Source: JALFST01 sp022779285
Lineage (GTDB): Bacteria > Bacillota > Clostridia > Tissierellales > Peptoniphilaceae
Assembly (NCBI GenBank): GCA_050313895.1
Contig: JBNPMI010000003.1
Length of the DNA stretch: 64,000 bases
Direction: 5' to 3' (one strand)
A model generated the notes under the pieces. The model saw only the letters and a program-made list of their open reading frames with translations, was not told the origin of the DNA and ran no database searches. Positions 1 to 8,435 of this stretch are shown here, one piece after another; positions within the stretch are counted from its first letter, which is position 1; each line of letters opens with the position of its first letter. The position numbers were made by a program, and so were the translations under genes.

Positions 1-96
1 ATGATACCTGCGTGCCGCCTTTGTCACGCCGTGCTTCAATGCGTATTCACATACTTTTTGACGATATCTCATTTCTTCAGTTATAATCTTACTCAA
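1..96 (-). CDS. Transposase, N-terminal part (IS3/IS481-like helix-turn-helix)
   Basis: Only 32 codons are inside the window. They begin with TTG at 96-94, preceded by AAAGGAG (minus strand, 109-103) at good spacing. The peptide starts MSKIITEEMRYRQKV and continues through EYALKHGVTKAARRYH. This is the usual opening of DDE integrase-type transposases: a helix-turn-helix in which a cell-type helix is followed by a K(A)ARRY recognition segment. The catalytic DDE core would lie further left, outside the window, so I cannot tell whether the gene is complete. The family name is from memory of such N-termini. Confidence 0.7.
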   Translation of the reverse strand, partial: MSKIITEEMRYRQKVCEYALKHGVTKAARRYH

Positions 97-155
97 GAGG
101 TGCTCCTTTCGATGCAACGGTTTTTGCTTAAACACATTGTATCAGAGCACCTCTT
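95..155 (-). promoter_or_regulatory. Inverted repeat masking the transposase RBS in read-through RNA
   Basis: Arms at 95-105 and 145-155 are a perfect 11-bp inverted repeat (AAGAGGTGCTC / GAGCACCTCTT). On the minus strand the downstream arm covers the last three bases of the Shine-Dalgarno sequence and the first two bases of the TTG start codon. A TGA-TACAAT extended -10 element (minus strand, read from 144 to 136) lies between the arms. A transcript starting there would lack the first arm and leave the RBS free. Read-through RNA from outside would carry both arms and hide it. This is a known protective design of IS elements; its use here is inferred. Confidence 0.55.
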
Positions 156-252
156 TTATTTTTTTGAAAGTGTCACATATGTCTTACTACATTACATTTT
201 CATGAGGAAAACGACAGAAGCGGCTTGTATGGATTTTTTGTGGAAAAGAATC

Positions 253-261
253 TGTTACAAT
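253..261 (+). promoter_or_regulatory. Candidate hflX promoter (extended -10)
   Basis: TACAAT at 256-261 is one mismatch from TATAAT and is preceded by TGT. It lies 26 bases before the hflX start codon, with AAAGGAG between them. There is no good -35 hexamer at 16-18 bp (only a T-rich stretch), so the call rests on the -10 element and its position. Confidence 0.4.
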
Positions 262-287
262 AGATTGAATCAAATAAAGGAGTCAAT

Positions 288-1592
288 ATGCAAAAAGAAA
301 AATGTGTCCTTGTTTTTCTATACAAAGAGTCGGAAACGCCCTCGGCGGAGCGCAGAATTCATGAATTTCGATCCATTGTGGAATCATCGGGAGGGGAGGT
401 CTGTGCCGTTGTCGTGCAAAAAAAAGAACATTGGGATGCACGCACCCTGATCGGCAAAGGCAAGGTTCGGGAGATACAGGACTTCATCGAAGCAAATGCC
501 GTTGATCTTGTGATTTTTGAAGCCGCATTGACGGGAGCACAGCGCAAAAATCTGATGGAAATCATCACGGCAAAGGTTCTTGATCGCAATGATTTGATTT
601 TGGATATTTTTGCGCAGCGTGCAAGGACCAAGCGCAGTAAACTCAATGTTTCTTTAGCACAATTAGAATACAGGCTTCCGCGCCTGAAGGGCTATGGAGA
701 CTCCCTGTCCCGTACGGGAGGCGGCATTGGAACTCGCGGACCGGGGGAGCAGAAAATCGAGACGGATCGCAGAGCGATTCTGTCACGCATATCCGCTATC
801 CGCAGACAGCTTCGAGAAATTGAAAAGACGGAAGAGACGGCCTCGGGTCAAAGGAGAAGATCGGGGATCCCCACGGTGAGCCTGGTCGGGTACACCAATG
901 TAGGAAAATCCACAATTCTCAATGCACTTGTACGAAAATACGGGGAAAAGACAAAGGAGGTCTATGCAGATGATCGTCTCTTTGCGACTCTGGATATCCA
1001 TACCAGACGCATTCATCAGGCGGCAGAGGGTGAGTATCTCCTTACGGATACGATCGGATTTATTTACGATTTGCCCAAAAAACTGACCGATGCCTTTCGT
1101 ACGACCTTGGATGAAGCAAGACAATCATCCCTTCTTTTGGTAGTGCTTGATGCTTCCGATCAGAATTTGGAGAAGCAGAGACAAACAGTTCTGACACAGC
1201 TTGCGGAGATGGCGGATATTCCCAAGCTTTTTATCTATAATAAGATGGATCAGCGAGCCGCTCCCATTGCTCCTGATTTGGAGCCGTGGATCGCAATCAC
1301 CGCGCAAAATGATGATGATATTTTTAGGCTGCAGGAAAAAATTCTCGAAATCCTATATGGACCTGTCGTTGAGGAAAAAAGATGGATTCCCTACGCCGGC
1401 TCGGAAATCATTCAATATTTGCACAGATGGGGAAGAGTGACGGATCAGGAAACGGATGAAAAAGGAAATTCGGTCGGCTTTCGGATCAGAAAAAAGCTGA
1501 TTCCTAAAGTTTTTCAGGAAGATGAAGATACACGCATCAGACCGGATGCAGCGCCTTCAGCGAAAACGGCAAAACGGACGGAGAAAAGATGA
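288..1592 (+). CDS. hflX: GTPase HflX
   Basis: A 434-residue ribosome-associated GTPase that in other bacteria splits stalled or hibernating 70S ribosomes after stress. The N-terminal HflX domain is followed by the conserved glycine-rich block SRTGGGIGTRGPGEQKIETD (about 141-160). The G domain has P-loop GYTNVGKST (201-209), G3 DTIGF (254-258) and G4 NKMD (about 318). The length is normal. The start follows AAAGGAG at 7-base spacing and is the first ATG after the promoter. The stop overlaps the start of the next gene by four bases (ATGA). It is the first gene after the IS end, and its promoter seems undisturbed. Confidence 0.96.
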   Translation: MQKEKCVLVFLYKESETPSAERRIHEFRSIVESSGGEVCAVVVQKKEHWDARTLIGKGKVREIQDFIEANAVDLVIFEAALTGAQRKNLMEIITAKVLDRNDLILDIFAQRARTKRSKLNVSLAQLEYRLPRLKGYGDSLSRTGGGIGTRGPGEQKIETDRRAILSRISAIRRQLREIEKTEETASGQRRRSGIPTVSLVGYTNVGKSTILNALVRKYGEKTKEVYADDRLFATLDIHTRRIHQAAEGEYLLTDTIGFIYDLPKKLTDAFRTTLDEARQSSLLLVVLDASDQNLEKQRQTVLTQLAEMADIPKLFIYNKMDQRAAPIAPDLEPWIAITAQNDDDIFRLQEKILEILYGPVVEEKRWIPYAGSEIIQYLHRWGRVTDQETDEKGNSVGFRIRKKLIPKVFQEDEDTRIRPDAAPSAKTAKRTEKR

Positions 1593-2242
1593 GCTATTAC
1601 TCCATTCAAAAAGAAATGCAAACGGAATTTGTGGAAAAGAAATCCCGTTTTCTCGGATTTACCGCCCCATGCAGCTCTGAAGAAGAGGCGGAATTCTATT
1701 TTTCACTTTGGAGACAGCAGGAGCCTCAGGCTACGCATCATTGTACGTGCTATATTATTGGCGCCGAAGGAATATTTCAGCGATATTCCGATGACGGTGA
1801 ACCGCAGGGGACGGCAGGGATTCCCATGCTGGAAATCCTGCGAAAAAAGAATCTTACCAATTTATGCGTGATGTCGGTTCGATATTTCGGGGGAATCAAG
1901 CTGGGAGCCTCGGGACTCGTGAGGGCGTATTCGAGGAGCTGCCGGGAAACGGTCGAAGCAGCCGGAATTGTTGAATATGTTGAATTTCAAAGGGTTTGGA
2001 TAGAGATTCCCTATACCGCCTTCGGAGCGGTGGATTTTGAACTGCATAAAATAGAGGTTCATGAAAGCAGGAGGGAATTTACCGATGTTGTTCGATTATC
2101 GCTTGCGCTTCGTACAGATCAGGTTGACGAAATCCAAGATACAGTGTTAAATTTGACAAGTGGTACCGCAGTTTGGACCTGCGGCGAAGGCTTCCTGCAT
2201 CCTGTCGATTCCAACGGACGGTATTTGGAGAATGAGAAGTGA
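1589..2242 (+). CDS. yigZ: YigZ/IMPACT family protein
   Basis: A 217-residue member of the UPF0029/IMPACT family (YvyE in Bacillus). The N-terminal domain contains ATHHCTCYIIG and SDDGEPQGTAG, and the signature RYFGGIKLGASGLVRAYS is near residue 95-112. The C-terminal domain has the ferredoxin-like fold seen in EF-G domain IV-like modules. The function in bacteria is not settled; a role in translation regulation is inferred from eukaryotic IMPACT. The gene is translationally coupled to hflX by an ATGA overlap and sits next to yebC. Confidence 0.93.
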   Translation: MSYYSIQKEMQTEFVEKKSRFLGFTAPCSSEEEAEFYFSLWRQQEPQATHHCTCYIIGAEGIFQRYSDDGEPQGTAGIPMLEILRKKNLTNLCVMSVRYFGGIKLGASGLVRAYSRSCRETVEAAGIVEYVEFQRVWIEIPYTAFGAVDFELHKIEVHESRREFTDVVRLSLALRTDQVDEIQDTVLNLTSGTAVWTCGEGFLHPVDSNGRYLENEK

Positions 2243-2279
2243 TTATCAGGAAGAGTAATTATTAGAGAGTGAGAAGCAA

Positions 2280-3014
2280 ATGTCAGGACATAATAAATGG
2301 AGTAAGGTCAAAAATGTTAAGGGAAAAGAAGATGCAAAAAGAGCGAGCGCATTTACCAAGCTGTCTCGCATGATTATGGTAGCTGCCAGAGAAGGCGGCG
2401 GAGATCCGGCATATAACTCTTCTTTAAAAATGGCAATTGATAAGGCAAAAGCAGAAAATATGCCCAACGACAATATTCAACGTGCAATCAAAAAAGGCAC
2501 CGGAGAAATGGGGGGACAGGAATTCATTTCTCCCGTATACGAAGGGTATGGTCCCGAAGGTGTGGCTGTCATTGTGGAATGCCTGACTGATAATAAAAAC
2601 CGTACAGCATCCAATGTCCGTTATGCCTTTGATAAGTTCGGCGGAAATTTAGGCACAACGGGATCGGTGATGTTTCAGTTTGATTATAAAGGAATTTTAG
2701 TCATTGATGCGGAGGGACGAGACGAGGATTCCGTTCTGATGGATGCGCTGGACGCCGGCGCTGAGGATGTCAAGAGGACGGGAGACAGCTTTCTCATTAC
2801 CTGCGCCTCCTCGGATTTTCCCGCCGTCAACGATGCGCTTGCAGAAAAGGGATATGAGTTTCATGTCGCGCAAAGCGGATATTTACCGAAAAACACTGTT
2901 CAGATCACAAACCCTGAAAGCGTGGCACAGCTGGAAAAAATGATTGACATGCTGGAGGAAGATGATGATGTTCAGGATGTCTATACAAATTGGCAGCAGG
3001 AAGACGGCGAATGA
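2280..3014 (+). CDS. yebC: YebC/PmpR family protein
   Basis: A 244-residue YebC family protein with the standard opening MSGHNKWSKVKNVKGKEDAK followed by RASAFTKLSR, three-domain length and the conserved PNDNIQRAIKKGTG segment. YebC proteins were described as DNA-binding regulators, and more recently as translation factors that relieve ribosome stalling on proline-rich stretches. The sequence does not decide between these. The start codon follows a modest GAGAGTGAGAAG Shine-Dalgarno region. The last four bases overlap the next gene. Confidence 0.95.
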   Translation: MSGHNKWSKVKNVKGKEDAKRASAFTKLSRMIMVAAREGGGDPAYNSSLKMAIDKAKAENMPNDNIQRAIKKGTGEMGGQEFISPVYEGYGPEGVAVIVECLTDNKNRTASNVRYAFDKFGGNLGTTGSVMFQFDYKGILVIDAEGRDEDSVLMDALDAGAEDVKRTGDSFLITCASSDFPAVNDALAEKGYEFHVAQSGYLPKNTVQITNPESVAQLEKMIDMLEEDDDVQDVYTNWQQEDGE

Positions 3015-3709
3015 AACACATTGGTTTTGGCATAGGCATTGCGGTTTATTCCTTATGCCTGATCGTTTTTGCGCTTTTGGCGGCAACGTTGACCACGGCC
3101 TATGATGCAGATTATTATCATTCCTTTCAGGAAAAGAATCACATCATGGCAATAACCGGAAAATCCCAGGAAGAGCTGGATAGGATTTCCGGAGATCTGA
3201 TCGAGTATATGAGAGACGGAAAAGAAGAGCGCATGACGGCGCATTTCGGAGAACGGGAGACGGCGCATATGCGGGATGTATTCGGTCTGTTTCACTTGGC
3301 TCGCATTGTATCCGTACTCACCGCCGGAATTGTGTTTTTCGGAACCGTATGGATTTTATTTAGAAAAAAATACAAACAGGCATTCCGGGCTGTGCTGATT
3401 TTCGGAGGAGTGACTTTTCTTCTCCTGCTGATCGTAAGCATCGCGGCGGCAATCGATTGGGATACGTCCTTTACCGTATTTCATAAAATTTTATTCAAAA
3501 ACGATCTTTGGCTGCTCAATCCTGATAGCGATTTGCTGATCCAAATGATGCCCATGCCTTTTTTTGTCGGAATGGGGATTCGTATTGCTGTAAAGACACT
3601 CGTGCTCATCGGGGCGGATTTGATTTTATTTGCACTATTTACGCATTTTGACCGTTCGGCACAAAGAAAAAAGGAGGATTCATGTTTGAATATACAGGCG
3701 ACGGAGTAG
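3011..3709 (+). CDS. DUF1461 (TIGR01906) integral membrane protein
   Basis: A 232-residue membrane protein with four predicted membrane spans: one near the N-terminus (SLCLIVFALLAATLT), two centrally around ARIVSVLTAGIVFFGTVW and VLIFGGVTFLLLLIVSI, and one near the C-terminus. An extracellular loop after the first span contains YYHSFQEKNHIM, typical of DUF1461. The function is unknown. I chose ATG at 3011, which overlaps the yebC stop (ATGA) and has GGAAG upstream, rather than the TTG at 2990. The gene overlaps lgt by 28 bases, so expression is probably coupled. Confidence 0.85.
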   Translation: MKHIGFGIGIAVYSLCLIVFALLAATLTTAYDADYYHSFQEKNHIMAITGKSQEELDRISGDLIEYMRDGKEERMTAHFGERETAHMRDVFGLFHLARIVSVLTAGIVFFGTVWILFRKKYKQAFRAVLIFGGVTFLLLLIVSIAAAIDWDTSFTVFHKILFKNDLWLLNPDSDLLIQMMPMPFFVGMGIRIAVKTLVLIGADLILFALFTHFDRSAQRKKEDSCLNIQATE

Positions 3710-4440
3710 CTTTCTCGCTTTTCGGAATCGAAATTCGCTGGTATGCCATTATGATTGTGACGGGAATGTTTTTGGCCGTTTTACTGGCTACCCGAGAATC
3801 CAAAAAGCGAGGATATGGGGATGAAGTCATCTCGGATCTCGCACTTTGGATGCTTCCGATCGCTGTGATCGGCGCAAGAATCTGGTATGTGATTTTTGAA
3901 CCGCAGCGTTTTTCAACTTTTCTGGACGTGATCAATATTCGATCGGGCGGCTTGGCCATTCAGGGTGGAATCATGGCCTCTCTGATTGTGATTTTTATTT
4001 TCAGCAGGCGCAGGGAGCTTCCTTTTTTTGAACTGACCGACCTGATTGCACCGGGGTTGGCACTGGCACAAAGCATTGGACGCTGGGGGAATTTTTTCAA
4101 TAATGAAGCCTATGGCTATCCGACAAATGTACCCTGGGCGGTGCTGATTCAGGGGGAGCCGCATCATCCCACGTTTTTTTATGAATCGGCCGGTGATTTT
4201 TTGATTTTTCTGGTTTTGTTGATTTTCTTAAGAAGATCCAAAAAAATCAACGGACGAACCACCATGCTTTATTTTGTTTTGTATGGAATTTTACGCTTTT
4301 TTGTGGAGGGACTTCGCACGGACAGTCTATATTTCGGGCATTTCCGTGTTGCTCAGATATTATCTCTTTGCGGAATCGGAATCGGAATTCTCGGTTTTTT
4401 GATTCTCAGCATGCGAGATCGAAAAGAAAGAAACGCTTAG
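3682..4440 (+). CDS. lgt: Prolipoprotein diacylglyceryl transferase
   Basis: Lgt transfers diacylglycerol from phosphatidylglycerol to the lipobox cysteine of prolipoproteins, in the cytoplasmic membrane. The 252-residue protein has several membrane spans and the family signature SIGRWGNFFNNEAYG (about 132-146), including the essential Arg/Asn residues. It also has HPTFFYES and the C-terminal R-F-EGLRTDSL segment. A strong AGGAGG lies just before the start codon at 3682, inside the preceding gene. Transcription probably ends at the hairpin downstream. Confidence 0.96.
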   Translation: MFEYTGDGVAFSLFGIEIRWYAIMIVTGMFLAVLLATRESKKRGYGDEVISDLALWMLPIAVIGARIWYVIFEPQRFSTFLDVINIRSGGLAIQGGIMASLIVIFIFSRRRELPFFELTDLIAPGLALAQSIGRWGNFFNNEAYGYPTNVPWAVLIQGEPHHPTFFYESAGDFLIFLVLLIFLRRSKKINGRTTMLYFVLYGILRFFVEGLRTDSLYFGHFRVAQILSLCGIGIGILGFLILSMRDRKERNA

Positions 4441-4488
4441 GTACAACTACTTATAGTACAACAGAATGAATTGGAAGCTATATCTTGC

Positions 4489-4537
4489 ATATGCTCAAAA
4501 GCCTTGAAAAATAAAGGTTTTTGAGCATATTTTTTTT
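4489..4537 (+). terminator. Rho-independent terminator after lgt
   Basis: Arms ATATGCTCAAAA (4489-4500) and TTTTGAGCATAT (4519-4530) form a 12-bp stem, extended by CCTT/AAGG on the inner side, followed by a run of T to 4537. It separates the hflX-lgt run from the dcw cluster. Confidence 0.9.
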
Positions 4538-4545
4538 AATTTCAC

Positions 4546-4574
4546 TTGCAAATTGGAACCATATTCCCTAAAAT
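4546..4574 (+). promoter_or_regulatory. dcw cluster promoter (PmraZ)
   Basis: TTGCAA at 4546-4551 and TAAAAT at 4569-4574 are separated by exactly 17 bp. The -10 hexamer overlaps the most upstream MraZ-like box, and the start codon of mraZ is 45 bases downstream. Confidence 0.7.
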
Positions 4575-4620
4575 GGTATCAAGAAGGCAGAAAGTGGTAC
4601 AAAGTGGGGGAAAGTGGTAT
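4570..4620 (+). promoter_or_regulatory. MraZ operator repeats
   Basis: Three tandem 10-base units, AAAGTGGTAC, AAAGTGGGGG and AAAGTGGTAT (4591-4600, 4601-4610, 4611-4620), keep a TGG core in register. A fourth, AAAATGGTAT, lies at 4570-4579. MraZ is known to bind direct TGGGN-type repeats with about 10-bp periodicity in the promoter of its own operon. Here the array runs from the -10 element to the mraZ start codon and overlaps its ribosome-binding region, so autorepression is likely. Confidence 0.75.
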
Positions 4621-5056
4621 GTTTATCGGCGAATACAATCATTCGGTAGACGCAAAGGGGCGAGTTTCTTTGCCTGCGCGTTTTCGTGATGATCTTTCCG
4701 AGACATTCTATATAACCCGAGGTATGGAGAACTGCCTTTTCATCTACGATCGCTCTGAATGGGAAAAGATGGATGAAAGGATTCGTTCTCTCCGATTAAC
4801 AGCAAAGGCAGCTCGAGGGTTTTCTCGGCTTTTCTATGCTGGGGCAATGGAAGTCTCCTGTGATCGACAGGGCAGATTTCTCATCCCGCCACATCTGAGA
4901 ACCTTCGCAGCGATTGACAAGGAAGTTGTGATCATCGGCGTTTCCAATCGTATTGAGGTTTGGGACAAAGAAAAATGGAACGAATATCTTGCTTCGGATT
5001 CCATGGATTATGATGATTTGACGGAAACGTTGGAGGAAGAAGGCGTAGAGCTGTAG
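4619..5056 (+). CDS. mraZ: Transcriptional regulator MraZ
   Basis: MraZ is an AbrB-like-fold, ring-forming DNA-binding protein that controls the division and cell wall cluster. The 145-residue protein begins MFIGEYNHSVDAKGRVSLPARF and has the second half-repeat SCDRQGRFLIPPHLR near 80-95. Both carry the D-x-K/Q-GR-x-P DNA-contact signature. I chose ATG 4619 over an upstream in-frame TTG at 4553 because it gives the standard family length and N-terminus. The TGG repeats immediately upstream are the expected target. Confidence 0.95.
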   Translation: MFIGEYNHSVDAKGRVSLPARFRDDLSETFYITRGMENCLFIYDRSEWEKMDERIRSLRLTAKAARGFSRLFYAGAMEVSCDRQGRFLIPPHLRTFAAIDKEVVIIGVSNRIEVWDKEKWNEYLASDSMDYDDLTETLEEEGVEL

Positions 5057-5063
5057 GAGCATC

Positions 5064-6005
5064 ATGGAATTTCAACACATTCCGGTTCTTTTTCAGGAAA
5101 CTATGGAAGGACTGAATATTCGGGAAAACGGAATCTATGTGGACTGCACGGTCGGCGGCGGAGGACATTCCGCCGGAATTCTTGAGCGGCTCAAGGGAGG
5201 CAGACTGATTGCAATCGATCAGGATCGGGACGCTTTGGAGGCTGCAAAAGATAGACTCCGGGAGGATCCGGATCGAGTCACATTTATTCATGACAACTTT
5301 TCTCATTTGGACTCCATTCTGGAAACCTGCCACATTTCGAATGTCGATGGAATCCTGATGGACATCGGTGTTTCCTCCCATCAATTGGATGATGGAGCAC
5401 GCGGATTTTCCTATCACGAAAATGCTCCCTTGGATATGCGCATGGATCAGAAAGCCGACATTCCGACGGCGGCAGATATTGTGAATCGCTATTCACAGGA
5501 AGAACTGACAGAGATCTTCTACCGGTATGGTGAAGAGAGATGGGCAAAGCGAATTGCAGAGTTCATCGTTATGGGACGCAATGCGCAACCGCTTGAGACA
5601 ACCTTTGATTTGGTTACTCTCATAAAGAAGGCCATCCCTAAAAAAGTGCGTATGCAGGATAAACATCCTGCAAAAAGGGTGTTTCAGGCGTTGCGTATTG
5701 AAGTCAACCATGAATTGGATGTACTGAGCCATACCTTGGATATTGCGGTGGATCACCTGAGCCCGCGGGGGCGACTCTGTGTGATTTCCTTCCACTCGTT
5801 GGAGGACCGCATTGTAAAGAACAAATTTAGAGAATTGCAAAAAGGATGTACTTGTCCGCCTGAGCTTCCGGTTTGTGTATGCGGAAACTCAAGCAAGGTG
5901 CGTATCATAACGAATCGACCGATACAGGCGAAAGAAGAGGAACTAAGAGAAAATCCTCGCGCAAGATCGGCAAAATTGCGGATTGCGGAAAAACGGGAGG
6001 GATGA
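5064..6005 (+). CDS. rsmH: 16S rRNA (cytosine(1402)-N4)-methyltransferase RsmH
   Basis: The enzyme methylates N4 of C1402 in 16S rRNA using S-adenosylmethionine, tuning the P-site. The 313-residue protein opens with HIPVLFQETMEGL and has the SAM-binding motif DCTVGGGGHSAGIL (about 28-41), LMDIGVSSHQLDD and the C-terminal FHSLEDRIVK. It is the second gene of the dcw cluster, seven bases after mraZ, as in most Gram-positive bacteria. Confidence 0.97.
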   Translation: MEFQHIPVLFQETMEGLNIRENGIYVDCTVGGGGHSAGILERLKGGRLIAIDQDRDALEAAKDRLREDPDRVTFIHDNFSHLDSILETCHISNVDGILMDIGVSSHQLDDGARGFSYHENAPLDMRMDQKADIPTAADIVNRYSQEELTEIFYRYGEERWAKRIAEFIVMGRNAQPLETTFDLVTLIKKAIPKKVRMQDKHPAKRVFQALRIEVNHELDVLSHTLDIAVDHLSPRGRLCVISFHSLEDRIVKNKFRELQKGCTCPPELPVCVCGNSSKVRIITNRPIQAKEEELRENPRARSAKLRIAEKREG

Positions 6006-6006
6006 G

Positions 6007-6537
6007 ATGGATGCAGCGGTAAAGATGGCAAGGGGAGTCGCAGTGCCCGCTTCCAAAAAGAAAATACAAGTGATTGCGGAAGCTGCCGTCGCGGCGCCGA
6101 ATGCAAAAAACAATACGGCTGTACGTTCTCGAACTCGTGTACAGAGCATGACGCTGCCTGCGCTTTTCAGCAGACTTTTTTTTGGATTGACAGTGCTGCT
6201 TAGCGTCGGGTTGCTTATGACTTCCTTAGTGAGTTATAATCAACTGAATGTTGTGAATCGTGGCATCACAAAGCTGAAACAGGATCTGGACTCATTTCAG
6301 GCGGAAAGAGATTATTATGTCATGGAGCTGGCTCCGTACCTCCAAAAGGATCGCGTCGAGACAATTGCCAGAGAAAAGCTGAAGATGGCCTATCCGAAGG
6401 AGGGACAAGTCTTAACTGTGCAGGCTGCTTCCAATTCGAAGCAGGCGGAAGACGGAGTCAATTCTGCAATGCTGTCTTCTCCATCGGTTGCAGCACAGCA
6501 GGGCACAGAGGACGGATTGACTTCTTTGGAACGTTGA
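6007..6537 (+). CDS. ftsL: Cell division protein FtsL-like
   Basis: A 176-residue bitopic division protein. The N-terminal ~55 residues are Ala/Lys-rich and cytoplasmic. One membrane span follows (LFFGLTVLLSVGLLM), then a short coiled coil (LKQDLDSFQAERDYYV) and the DivIC/FtsL-type segment REKLKMAYPKEGQVL. FtsL partners DivIB and DivIC at the septum. I chose ATG 6007, which has GGGAGGGATG upstream, rather than the TTG at 5983 inside rsmH. The Ala-rich N-terminus and the Ser/Gln-rich tail are longer than in the shortest family members. The identity rests on topology and position more than on sequence. Confidence 0.85.
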   Translation: MDAAVKMARGVAVPASKKKIQVIAEAAVAAPNAKNNTAVRSRTRVQSMTLPALFSRLFFGLTVLLSVGLLMTSLVSYNQLNVVNRGITKLKQDLDSFQAERDYYVMELAPYLQKDRVETIAREKLKMAYPKEGQVLTVQAASNSKQAEDGVNSAMLSSPSVAAQQGTEDGLTSLER

Positions 6538-6544
6538 GGAAACT

Positions 6545-8362
6545 ATGCGAGAAAATAAAAAACAACCGATTCAGTCGAAACGGATGAATCCGACTACGCG
6601 AGTTGTCGTCATTTTCATTGCGGCGATGCTTGTTGCTATGGGATTTCTGTTTCGGCTTTTCTATTTACAGGTGTATGCCGGTGAGGACTATCGAGAAGCG
6701 GCGCTTGCGCAGAGACGCAAAGCGATTGAAATAGAGCCCAGGAGAGGAACGATTTTTGATCGGAATCACAATCCGTTGGCAACTTCTGTGATCGTCAACA
6801 ACTGCTATGCATTTCCGAAGGAAATTCAAGCAAAGGATCGCGATGAGACCGTGGAGCTCTTATCCTATATTTTAGGAATGGAAAAATCGCAAATTGCGGA
6901 AAAATTGGATTCCGGAAAAAATTATGTATCCTTGAAAAAAAAGCTTTCTCAGGAGGAAGTGGATCGCCTGAAAAGCTCCGGCTTAACCTGCTACAGTGTG
7001 GAACAGGAAACGGAACGCTTTTATCCGAACAATCAGCTGTTTTCTCAGACAATCGGTTTTGTCAACGGAGAAGGTGAAGGACAGTACGGCGCAGAACGCT
7101 CCTTCAACAATATTTTAGCAGGAATCAAGGGACAAAATGTTGTTTCCATGGATCTCAACGGCAATATTCTGCCGGCGGATTTCGGTCAAAAGGCATCCAT
7201 GGAAAATGGTCAAAATGTTCGTTTGACACTGGATTCGGAGCTGCAGAGAATTGTCGAGGAAGAAATTCAGAAGGGAACCGATGACTTTGAAGCGGAGTCC
7301 ACTACGGCGATTCTGATGAATCTGAACAACGGCGAAATCCTGGCTATGGGAAGCGTTCCTGATTTCAATCTCAATACACCTCGCCAGCCTCTTTCCAATC
7401 ACGATCTGGCAATGTGGGACACCTTGGATGAGAAGCAAAAGCTCAATCGTTTGTATGAGCTTTGGAAGAATCCCGCAGTCTCATCTCTCTATGAGCCGGG
7501 ATCCGTTTTTAAAACCATTACCACGGCTGTCGCATTGGAAACAAAGGCTTCCAAGCCGGGTGACACGTATCTTTGCACCGGCTCCATTGAAATCGCGCCC
7601 GGAGTTCGGATCCACTGCTTTGATCCGACGCATCCTCACGGTATTGAGACTCTTGAGGAGGCGCTGATCAATTCCTGCAACACAGCCTTTGTTCAAATCG
7701 TACGCCAAATCGGCGCGGAAACCTTCTACTCATATTTACAGTCCCTGCACATCGGTGCAACCTCCGGGGTGGACCTTCCGGCGGAGACATCCTCTTCCAT
7801 GCCGGCTACCGTATCGAATATGACTGCAGAACGCATGGCGACGATGTCCTACGGCCACGGGGTTTCCGTGACTCCGCTGCAAATGATCTCTGCTGCCAAC
7901 GCTGCGGTAAACGGGGGGTATTACTACGAGCCCCACATTTTTATGGAAGCGACGGACGAGAAGAATCAGGTAACCTCACAGTACACGCCGAAGCCTCAGG
8001 ATCCGGTCTTTTCGAAGGATACCGTGGAGATTATGAAGCAGTATCTCAAGGATACCGTGGAGAAGAATCAGTCCGCATTGATGCGGGTTCCGGGCGTCAG
8101 TATCGGGGGAAAGAGCGGCACGACCATTATGCTTCAGGATGGAGAATATGATGACAATCATGTGATTGCGTCGTACTATTCAGCATTTCCGATCGAAAAT
8201 CCGCAATATTCCTTATTGGTGGTCACAAAGGATCCGCAGCGCGGCTATTATGGCGGCACGGTAGCGGGAGAGATTTCTGCGCGTATCCTGGAAAAAGCTT
8301 TGTCCTCGGACAATCCGAGATTAACTCTTTCCTCGGAGGCAAGTGCGCCCGTCAGCCAATGA
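6545..8362 (+). CDS. Class B penicillin-binding protein (FtsI/PBP2B-like)
   Basis: A septal transpeptidase that cross-links peptidoglycan, with one N-terminal membrane anchor (about 18-40). The 605-residue protein has the dimerisation domain with RRGTIFDRNHNPLA (about 67-80). The catalytic motifs are SVFK (320-323, nucleophile Ser320), SCN (377-379) and KSGT (523-526). There are no PASTA domains at the C-terminus, unlike SpoVD or PBP2x. It follows ftsL by seven bases, and FtsW, its partner glycosyltransferase, lies downstream in the same cluster. Confidence 0.94.
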   Translation: MRENKKQPIQSKRMNPTTRVVVIFIAAMLVAMGFLFRLFYLQVYAGEDYREAALAQRRKAIEIEPRRGTIFDRNHNPLATSVIVNNCYAFPKEIQAKDRDETVELLSYILGMEKSQIAEKLDSGKNYVSLKKKLSQEEVDRLKSSGLTCYSVEQETERFYPNNQLFSQTIGFVNGEGEGQYGAERSFNNILAGIKGQNVVSMDLNGNILPADFGQKASMENGQNVRLTLDSELQRIVEEEIQKGTDDFEAESTTAILMNLNNGEILAMGSVPDFNLNTPRQPLSNHDLAMWDTLDEKQKLNRLYELWKNPAVSSLYEPGSVFKTITTAVALETKASKPGDTYLCTGSIEIAPGVRIHCFDPTHPHGIETLEEALINSCNTAFVQIVRQIGAETFYSYLQSLHIGATSGVDLPAETSSSMPATVSNMTAERMATMSYGHGVSVTPLQMISAANAAVNGGYYYEPHIFMEATDEKNQVTSQYTPKPQDPVFSKDTVEIMKQYLKDTVEKNQSALMRVPGVSIGGKSGTTIMLQDGEYDDNHVIASYYSAFPIENPQYSLLVVTKDPQRGYYGGTVAGEISARILEKALSSDNPRLTLSSEASAPVSQ

Positions 8363-8435
8363 TGATGTAATCAATATCTGATGGGTAACGCTACAAGTTA
8401 TTTGTGAATATGAAGAAAGGAAAACAGGAGAAAGT

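Larger units (their letters stand above)
1..196 (-). mobile_element. Insertion sequence end, cut by the window edge
   Basis: The minus strand holds the beginning of a transposase gene (codons at 96-1) that runs out of the window. Upstream of it is a leader with an 11-bp inverted repeat. The sequence at 166-196, read on the minus strand, begins TGTAATGTAG and may be the terminal inverted repeat, but the other end of the element is outside the window, so the boundary is a guess. The promoter of hflX lies beyond it and appears intact. The IS3/IS481-like assignment is from the transposase N-terminus only. Confidence 0.5.

Noticed and set aside
1..450. 149-codon plus-strand ORF at the left edge
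   Set aside because: It is antisense to the transposase start and then runs into hflX in another frame. No RBS and no family resemblance.
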